A DNA stretch of 9,670 nt from Bacteroidales bacterium. Its GTDB lineage: Bacteria; Bacteroidota; Bacteroidia; Bacteroidales; UBA3663. The stretch lies in assembly GCA_017632695.1 (NCBI GenBank), contig JAGBQS010000263.1:1-9670 (forward strand), written 5' to 3'. Numbering within the stretch: the stretch's first letter is position 1; every line of letters starts with the position of its first letter. Of this stretch, positions 1 through 4,867 are shown one piece after another. Under the pieces are notes generated by a model. It was not told the origin of the DNA and did no database searches. It worked only from the letters and a program-made list of their open reading frames with translations. The translations under genes and the position numbers were made by a program.

Positions 1-1043
1 CCGATAAAGATCTGGCTGTTGGTCTTGTCCGGGTCACCGGGTTTGCCGAAGGTTACATAGGTTTCGCCCGAAATATTGCTTTCTTTCGAGCCGCCGTAGA
101 CGTTTTCGATGTAACCGCTCAGAACGGTGATGTGAGTGCTTCCGGTCAGCGGACCTCGCGTGCTGCCTCCATAGAGGTTCTGGATTCTGGCAGTTCCGCG
201 AACCGTAACCCAGGTATCGGTCTTGGCTGCTCCGATATAACTGCCACCGTAAACGTCTCCGATCTTACCGCCGACGATTTCCAGCGGCTGGCCGCAAGCA
301 TTCACACGGGCAAAGCATCCCGAATGGATGATGATATTCTTTTCCGATGAGGCAAGTTTCTGCTTTCTGGTCGTTTGTCCGCCATAAATGAAGAATGCGA
401 GCAACTGCCGGCTGTCCATCTCGTCATCGTCAACTTTGGCAATGCTGTATCCGGTAATGTCGATGCCCTGTCCCATGACAAGTTCGTGGCTGTTGGAGAA
501 GACGGAAACCCTGTCGGCAATTCCCAGACTGATATCCATCGACCCGTGAAGGCATATCCTTTCGAATCGGGTATCGGCCATCAGCGGAACTGCGGCGCCG
601 GCCAGCAGCAGACGTCCGTTGTGGATGCTGTCCATCGAACCGGTGATGGTTGCCGGACGGTCTTTCTCGAAAAAGTCAGGATTGGCAATCTGTTTGTTTC
701 CGTCCAGATATCTTGGGAAAACATGGTCGGCATAACTGCCCATGATTACCACGATGTTGTTTTCTGCCGTACCTCCCTGCTGTTCGGTTCTGAGCAGTTC
801 GTATGCTTTCTTCAAGGTGCGGACTGCGGTTTCCGGAGTCTTGCCGTCGTTGTCGTCGCTGCCTTTCGGATAACTTCTTCCGTTGGCGGTATAGGTGTCT
901 GCCTCGTGATCGGCGATGCCTCGGTTGCAGACGTATATAACCTGATTGTCAGCCTTGCCCGATTGGGGAAGGATGCTGGCGATGACGATGGCTACTGACA
1001 GTAATGCAGATTGCAGTATATGGTTGAAACGGCAGGCAAGCAT
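1..1043 (-). CDS. Secreted right-handed beta-helix protein, N-terminal part (runs off left edge)
   Basis: The reading frame is open from ATG at 1043 to the window edge (347 codons), with a stop six codons upstream of the ATG. Residues 1-31 form a signal peptide: a short N-region with Arg5, a hydrophobic stretch (about 13-25: ALLSVAIVIASIL) and a possible cleavage after GKA. Residues about 50-75 read GSDDNDGKTPETAVRTLKKA, the kind of DG.TPE.A..TL..A segment that opens many DUF1565 or pectate-lyase-like beta-helix proteins. Further on, VYGGS (264-268), LYGGS (290-294) and VYGGS (315-319) recur every 25-26 residues, each preceded by a glycine-rich G.I..VYGG pattern, as in stacked beta-helix coils. 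No catalytic residues can be identified, so adhesin, surface protein and glycan-active enzyme all remain possible. The C-terminus, including any sorting domain, is outside the window. It has its own promoter and is not tightly coupled to the upstream transporter. I am sure of the coding frame and export signal, moderately sure of the fold, and make no functional call. Confidence 0.85.
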   Translation of the reverse strand, partial: MLACRFNHILQSALLSVAIVIASILPQSGKADNQVIYVCNRGIADHEADTYTANGRSYPKGSDDNDGKTPETAVRTLKKAYELLRTEQQGGTAENNIVVIMGSYADHVFPRYLDGNKQIANPDFFEKDRPATITGSMDSIHNGRLLLAGAAVPLMADTRFERICLHGSMDISLGIADRVSVFSNSHELVMGQGIDITGYSIAKVDDDEMDSRQLLAFFIYGGQTTRKQKLASSEKNIIIHSGCFARVNACGQPLEIVGGKIGDVYGGSYIGAAKTDTWVTVRGTARIQNLYGGSTRGPLTGSTHITVLSGYIENVYGGSKESNISGETYVTFGKPGDPDKTNSQIFI

Positions 1044-1091
1044 ATTCAAGTATTCAAATTATCGATTGTTTGTGAGTATAATAGAATGCTG

Positions 1092-1123
1092 CAAAAATAC
1101 TCAATTATCTCTGAATTACCAAA
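1092..1123 (-). promoter_or_regulatory. Bacteroides-type promoter for the beta-helix gene
   Basis: On the minus strand TTTG (1123-1120) is followed after exactly 20 bp by TATTTTTG (1099-1092). This matches the known Bacteroides primary sigma consensus, TTTG at -33 and TAnnTTTG at -7, with the expected 19-21 bp spacer. Transcription would begin near 1085, giving a leader of about 40 nt before the ATG at 1043. The leader is A+T-rich with no Shine-Dalgarno sequence, normal for this phylum. Prediction from sequence only. Confidence 0.7.
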
Positions 1124-1168
1124 TTTTAGACCCGAAATAACACAATTTTCACCTTCTTTTGGCCGATT

Positions 1169-1186
1169 TGTGCAAATTATTGCACA
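1169..1186. promoter_or_regulatory. Perfect 18-bp dyad, possible operator
   Basis: TGTGCAA (1169-1175) and TTGCACA (1180-1186) are perfect 7-bp inverted arms around a 4-bp ATTA centre. The dyad lies about 45 bp upstream of the predicted -33 element of the beta-helix gene, a usual position for an activator or repressor site. As RNA it would give a 7-bp hairpin, but the transcribed (minus) strand has no following U-run, so an intrinsic terminator is unlikely. Which protein binds, if any, is unknown. Confidence 0.5.
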
Positions 1187-1220
1187 TCCAATCGCTTTTT
1201 TGAGCTTATTCAAGTTAGAA

Positions 1221-1364
1221 GTTATCGGGAGTTAACTGGAGTTAACAGGCTAAAGCCTGTGGAGTTAACAGACGAATGTTTGGGCTGTTAGGTATTGGGA
1301 GTTAATTGGGGTTATCGGGAGTTTCAGGCTAAGCTTGTGGAGTTAACAGACGAATGTTTGGGCT
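1221..1364 (+). repeat. Two direct copies of a 54-66 bp segment within the array
   Basis: Copy A (1221-1286) and copy B (1311-1364) both begin GTTATCGGGAGTT and both contain a CAGGCTAA segment. They end in an exact 29-bp repeat (1258-1286 and 1336-1364) that includes GGAGTTAACAGACG and ends TTTGGGCT. Copy B is 12 bp shorter: it lacks most of one GGAGTTAAC unit and has lost a base in the hairpin. The copies are offset by 78 bp at their 3' ends. This looks like a segmental duplication followed by loss of one unit. Confidence 0.85.
1245..1260. repeat. Small perfect hairpin within copy A
   Basis: ACAGGC (1245-1250) and GCCTGT (1255-1260) are perfect 6-bp arms around TAAA. The matching position in copy B (1325-1338, CAGGCTAAGCTTGT) keeps a weaker stem of five pairs with one G-U. 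Retention of a foldable stem in both copies hints at, but does not prove, a structural role. Confidence 0.6.
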
Positions 1365-1455
1365 ACGTAGATGTTTGGCTGCGTATTTCCGTCAGCAGAA
1401 TGTATTGTCCGTTAACTCCCATTAACTCCCGCTAACTCCTTATAACTCCCACTAA

Positions 1456-2388
1456 TTACAAAACCATCCACGCAATGAGCGGGATGGAAAGCATTGCCAG
1501 CAGGGTAGTGAGGAAAGTGCCCTGGGCCATAACGGTTTCATCCCTGCCGTACTTCAGGCAGAAGATGGTGCCGAATGAGGCAACCGGCATCGCAATGATG
1601 ATGGTGTTGATAGCCACCGAGGTCTGGTTGATGGTGATGCCGGGAATCATGTCGAGCAGCTGGAATAATCCCCACACAGCCAGCGGTAACAGCAGGAGCC
1701 GGAAGGGAGTCATCAGGAAGACCTTCGGTCCACCGGTCATGTGTTTCAGGGGAATCTGCGAAATGCTGTAGCCGATAATCAGGAGCGATCCCGGTACGGT
1801 GATGTTGCCGATCAGGGTACAGGCTTTCGAAATCAGCAGGGGCGAATGCCACTGGAAGGCTACAATCAGAATCGAAAGATAGGTGCCGATCAGTCCGGGC
1901 GAATGCAGCCGGTGCCAGATGCTCCCGCCGGCTTCCTTGCCGGCAATGAACTGCGAGCCCCAGATGAATACGGCGATAGTGTTCGGTACGTTCAGCACCG
2001 AAGCATAGAAGACGGCTTCCGGACCGAAGATGGAATCGACAACCGGATAGCCGATAAACCCTACGTTGCCGAACGCCATCATGAAACTGTACAGACCTTC
2101 GTCCGGTCCCCGCATGCCCAGCACCTTGGGCAGGAATCGGGCCAGCAGGAGCAGCACGGCGTACGTAACGCATCCGATGCCTAACAGCGGCAGGATCAGG
2201 GCGCGGTCGGGCATCGTGTCGCCCATCGTCGATGCGATGATCAGCGACGGACACGTCAGGTTGATGATCAGCGACGACAGACCCTTGCTGAAAGCCTGGT
2301 TCATCAGGTGGGTCTTGCCGCTTGCATATCCGGCAATGACGATGAGGAACAATGTCCCCATCGTCATCAGTATTACGTTGAAATCCAA
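1456..2388 (-). CDS. AEC-family (auxin efflux carrier-like) membrane transporter
   Basis: Predicted inner-membrane permease of 310 residues, the usual length for AEC proteins, with about ten hydrophobic segments in two five-helix halves. The first is at about 6-22 (ILMTMGTLFLIVIAGYA), followed by the GK pair typical of the first loop. The family includes malate and malonate carriers and many uncharacterised anion exporters; substrate cannot be read from sequence. The chosen start is TTG at 2388, because initiating there gives the normal family N-terminus (MDFNVIL); GGAAG lies just upstream. ATG codons at 2367 and 2361 are alternatives but would trim the first helix. The gene starts 27 nt after purA and lies in the same frame, separated from it only by the purA TAA, so co-transcription is likely. 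It is the last gene of the tight cluster; no hairpin plus T-run is seen after its stop, only the repeat array. Confidence 0.85.
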   Translation of the reverse strand: MDFNVILMTMGTLFLIVIAGYASGKTHLMNQAFSKGLSSLIINLTCPSLIIASTMGDTMPDRALILPLLGIGCVTYAVLLLLARFLPKVLGMRGPDEGLYSFMMAFGNVGFIGYPVVDSIFGPEAVFYASVLNVPNTIAVFIWGSQFIAGKEAGGSIWHRLHSPGLIGTYLSILIVAFQWHSPLLISKACTLIGNITVPGSLLIIGYSISQIPLKHMTGGPKVFLMTPFRLLLLPLAVWGLFQLLDMIPGITINQTSVAINTIIIAMPVASFGTIFCLKYGRDETVMAQGTFLTTLLAMLSIPLIAWMVL

Positions 2389-2415
2389 TTCTTCCGGGTT
2401 TGAAAAGTGTCGGTC

Positions 2416-3717
2416 TTACTTGGTGCGCAGAATGGTCTGGTCGCGGTCAGGACCCACAGAAAGGATGGTGATCGGAGTCTCGAGCTCTTTCTCTAAGAAA
2501 GCGATGTAGTCCTTGAATTCCTGCGGGAAATCCTCCTCCTTCGTGCAGTGGGTAAGGTCGGTGTTCCAGCCCTTCAGCTCCACGTACTGGGGCTCGATGT
2601 TCTCCTCGATGCTGAACGGGAACTCGCGGGTTTCCACACCGTTCACCTTGTACGAGGTGCAGGCCTTGATGGTCGGGAACGAATCCAGCACATCGCTCTT
2701 CATCATGATGAGCTGGGTTACGCCGTTCAGCATGATGGTGTAGCGCAGAGCCACCAGGTCGATCCAGCCGCAGCGGCGTTCACGACCCGTAACGGCACCG
2801 TACTCGTGTCCGAGGTCGCGGATCTTCTTGCCGGTTTCGTCGAACAGTTCGGTAGGGAAGGGGCCGCTGCCCACGCGGGTGCAGTAAGCCTTGAAGATAC
2901 CGAACACCTCACCGATCTTATTGGGTGCGATACCCAGACCCGTGCAGGCGCCGGCACATACGGTGTTCGATGAGGTAACGAAAGGATAGCTGCCGAAGTC
3001 GACGTCCAGCAGACTGCCCTGAGCGCCCTCGCAAAGCAGACTCTTACCCTCTTTCAGGAGGTTGTTGATCACGTGCTCACTGTCGATGAACCGGAACTTC
3101 CTGAGGTATTCGATGTCCTGCATCCATTCCTTTTCGAGCTCCTCCAGTCCCTCGAAGGAAACGGCTTCGCCGCCTTTCTTGATGGCCAGGTCGTTCAGGC
3201 TCTCAATCATCTCGATGTGGCGCTGTTTGGCGGCAGCATATTTCTGCTCGAAGTTATCCAGAATATCGCCTACACGCACACCGTTACGCGAAACCTTGTC
3301 CGTGTACGTAGGGCCGATGCCTTTGCCGGTGGTGCCGATCTTGGCCTTGCCTTTGGCAGCTTCGTTGGCCTTGTCAAGCAGACGGTGGGTTGGCAGGATG
3401 AGGTGTGCCTTCTTCGAAATCTGCAAACGCTGGGTAAGGTCGTGACCGCTCTGAGCCAGTTCCATAGCCTCTTTCATGAACAGGAGCGGATCCAGCACAA
3501 CGCCGTTGCCGATAATGTTCAGCTTGCCTCCCTGGAAGATACCCGAAGGAATGCTGCGCAGCACGTATTTCTGTCCGTCAAACTCAAGGGTATGACCTGC
3601 ATTCGGTCCGCCCTGAAAACGAGTCACAATGTCGTATCGTGGGGTAAGCACGTCGACAACCTTGCCTTTGCCCTCGTCGCCCCACTGGAGCCCGAGGAGA
3701 ACGTCAACTTTCGACAT
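2416..3717 (-). CDS. purA: Adenylosuccinate synthetase
   Basis: Cytosolic enzyme joining IMP and aspartate with GTP to form adenylosuccinate, the first committed step from IMP to AMP. The protein is 433 residues, a normal length. Visible signatures: the N-terminal GLQWGDEGKGKVVD loop (9-22) holding the catalytic Asp14 and phosphate-binding GDEGKGK; PNAGHT (38-43) with catalytic His42; TTGKGIGP (129-136), part of the IMP-binding signature; and near the C-terminus GPDRDQTI (422-429), the guanine-binding end. No key residue is missing. The start is ATG at 3717, 21 nt after the Fur-like gene, with an A+T-rich leader and no Shine-Dalgarno sequence. The AEC transporter follows after 27 nt. Confidence 0.97.
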   Translation of the reverse strand: MSKVDVLLGLQWGDEGKGKVVDVLTPRYDIVTRFQGGPNAGHTLEFDGQKYVLRSIPSGIFQGGKLNIIGNGVVLDPLLFMKEAMELAQSGHDLTQRLQISKKAHLILPTHRLLDKANEAAKGKAKIGTTGKGIGPTYTDKVSRNGVRVGDILDNFEQKYAAAKQRHIEMIESLNDLAIKKGGEAVSFEGLEELEKEWMQDIEYLRKFRFIDSEHVINNLLKEGKSLLCEGAQGSLLDVDFGSYPFVTSSNTVCAGACTGLGIAPNKIGEVFGIFKAYCTRVGSGPFPTELFDETGKKIRDLGHEYGAVTGRERRCGWIDLVALRYTIMLNGVTQLIMMKSDVLDSFPTIKACTSYKVNGVETREFPFSIEENIEPQYVELKGWNTDLTHCTKEEDFPQEFKDYIAFLEKELETPITILSVGPDRDQTILRTK

Positions 3718-3738
3718 ATTGTATTAGTTTTTGAATGA

Positions 3739-4353
3739 TTATTTTTTCTTATTTGAACGTTTCTGTTTCTGTTTCTGTTTCTGTTTCGATTTCGATTCCT
3801 TGTCCGCCTGCCATTGTCTGTCGTGCTCCTTCACCTCGCGCCGTTCCGTGTTGTAGCACGTCTTGCACAACCCTAAGGCATACAGGCAGAACTGCGACAG
3901 GTGGAAGGTCTTGTTCAGCTGGCTGTGGACTATAGGTGTCACCTCGCTGAGCGAAAGCGGCTTGATCGAGCCGCACCGGCGGCACACCTGGTATCCGTGC
4001 GGTTTCTGACGGATGTTCTTCTCGAAGTACTGCGTGCCGTTCGGGAAAGGCTGGAACCTGGATACCACGCCGGCTTCGGCAAACAGCATCAGGTTGTTGT
4101 AAACAGTGGTGCGGCACACCCGCGCCCGGTACTGGCACACCAGTTCATGAAGGGCGTCCACATCGAAGGGAGTATCCACATGATACACGGTCCAGAGGAT
4201 GAACTCCCGTTCGGGCGTCGAGTTCATGTGCCGTTCCTTCAGGTACTTTTTCAGTATCCGGGCAGCTTCCTCAAGTCCTTCACCAAGGTCCGGCTTGAGT
4301 TGCAGGCGGCTGATGATCTTGTCACGCCGTTGGAGTATCTCGTCCTGTTTCAT
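3739..4353 (-). CDS. Divergent Fur-family transcriptional regulator
   Basis: Predicted metal- or redox-responsive winged-helix DNA-binding protein of 204 residues. The winged helix covers about 45-100: STPEREFIL, then FDVDALHELV, then the recognition helix RTTVYNNLMLF (81-91). Two CxxC pairs, CRRC (124-127) and CKTC (163-166), match the structural zinc site of Fur/PerR/Zur. The regulatory metal site is eroded: where E. coli Fur has HHHDH before the first CxxC, this protein has KPHGY, keeping only His119, and the usual His before the FDVD helix is absent; Glu111 after YF is kept. About 40 charged residues precede the winged helix, more than in typical Fur, and the C-terminus is a lysine-rich low-complexity tail (187-204). 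Start taken as ATG 4353; a TTG at 4359 would add two residues. It overlaps the AlkD-like gene by 32 nt and precedes purA by 21 nt. Its targets and signal are unknown; family membership is firm. Confidence 0.88.
   Translation of the reverse strand: MKQDEILQRRDKIISRLQLKPDLGEGLEEAARILKKYLKERHMNSTPEREFILWTVYHVDTPFDVDALHELVCQYRARVCRTTVYNNLMLFAEAGVVSRFQPFPNGTQYFEKNIRQKPHGYQVCRRCGSIKPLSLSEVTPIVHSQLNKTFHLSQFCLYALGLCKTCYNTERREVKEHDRQWQADKESKSKQKQKQKQKRSNKKK
3760..3795 (-). repeat. Hexanucleotide tandem repeat in the 3' end of the Fur-like gene
   Basis: Plus strand reads four TTTCTG units (3760-3783) then two TTTCGA units (3784-3795); in the coding sense CAGAAA and TCGAAA, giving alternating QK and SK. 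The unit is a multiple of three, so slippage would change tail length without shifting the frame. Confidence 0.9.
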
Positions 4354-4867
4354 GTTCAATCCTCAATGCTGCCGCACGCAGCCAGGCTGGCTGGCTGTAA
4401 TCGGCCATTATCTCCTGAGCCTTCTTCCGGAATTCCGGTTCCGCAAACTCCAGACGCAGCTGCAGCTGCAGGGCGCAGTACTGCTGCATCGGGGAACCCT
4501 TCAGCCACCCCAGAGCCAGCTGCCGGGCAAAGGGCAGCCGTGCAAACAGGTTCATGCAGGCCTGATCGGCGATTTCGGCATATGGAATCTCCCGGCTCCA
4601 CCTTTCGGCTGTTTCGGGTGTCATCTGTCCGACGGGGTAGAGGCGGGTGGCAAGCATCTTCGACTCGCGCACATCCTCCTTCCAGAGCGTTTCGGCCAGT
4701 TCGGCATCGGGGGTGTAAAGTGCGGCAATGTCTTTCAGCCGGTAGCTTTCCAGACCCCACGCCAGCCGGTAACGGATTCCCTGCGCCAGCAGGTTGTCCG
4801 CTACCTCACCGTTCCGCAGACGGCGGAAGTGTGCGTGTATATCAGAGAGCAGAATACTGTCGACCAT
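4322..4867 (-). CDS. Small AlkD-like (DNA alkylation repair family) HEAT-repeat protein
   Basis: A 181-residue, almost fully helical protein without signal peptide or membrane segment. ELAETLWKEDVRESKMLA (56-73) followed by YAEIADQACMNLF (96-108) resembles the AlkD/AlkC-type HEAT-like fold, where LW..D..E...LA and a D..C.NL motif recur. Characterised AlkD enzymes are DNA glycosylases for bulky or cationic alkylated bases and are longer, roughly 220-240 residues. This protein ends near where the last helices would begin, and I cannot confirm the catalytic Asp/Trp/Arg set; Asp101 is the best candidate for the Asp. It may be a shortened glycosylase or a HEAT scaffold with no repair activity. Start ATG 4867 lies 26 nt inside the 3' end of the DPP III gene, and its 3' end overlaps the Fur-like gene by 32 nt, suggesting translational coupling at both ends. 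The family call is by pattern recognition only. Confidence 0.7.
   Translation of the reverse strand: MVDSILLSDIHAHFRRLRNGEVADNLLAQGIRYRLAWGLESYRLKDIAALYTPDAELAETLWKEDVRESKMLATRLYPVGQMTPETAERWSREIPYAEIADQACMNLFARLPFARQLALGWLKGSPMQQYCALQLQLRLEFAEPEFRKKAQEIMADYSQPAWLRAAALRIEHETGRDTPTA

Larger units (their letters stand above)
1217..1450. repeat. Intergenic array of GGAGTTAAC/GTTAACTCC units with inverted ends
   Basis: The core GGAGTTA occurs on the plus strand at 1228, 1238, 1261, 1298 and 1339, with variants at 1308 (GGGGTTA) and 1318 (GGAGTTT). Its complement TAACTCC occurs at 1413, 1423, 1433 and 1443. Within blocks the period is exactly 10 bp: two units at 1227-1246, three at 1297-1326 and four inverted units at 1411-1450. 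Left end 1217-1246 and right end 1411-1440 are inverted repeats matching at 26 of 30 positions, so the whole element could fold as a long stem around a loop of about 164 nt. It fills most of the gap between the AEC transporter stop and the beta-helix gene's upstream region. No reading frame of note is inside it, no clear target-site duplication flanks it, and no T-run follows it on the transcribed strand. It may be a protein-binding array, a mobile non-coding element or a transcript-end structure; the sequence does not decide. Confidence 0.85.

Noticed and set aside
132..998. Plus-strand open frames at 132-350 and 375-998
   Set aside because: Antisense to the secreted beta-helix gene, whose minus-strand frame has a signal peptide, regular repeats and a promoter.
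946..1235. Short plus-strand open frames across the intergenic region
   Set aside because: They span the minus-strand promoter and gene start and show no domain or coding signature.
1258..1364. Possible CRISPR array from the exact 29-bp repeat
   Set aside because: Only two copies, separated by 49 bp that itself contains GGAGTTA-type units, within a larger duplication, and no cas gene nearby.
1411..1455. Rho-independent terminator after the AEC transporter gene
   Set aside because: The long-range inverted repeats could fold, but there is no compact G+C stem followed by a T-run on the transcribed strand.
4354..4359. TTG start at 4359 for the Fur-like gene
   Set aside because: An ATG two codons downstream (4353) is the more likely start; the difference is two residues and cannot be settled from sequence.
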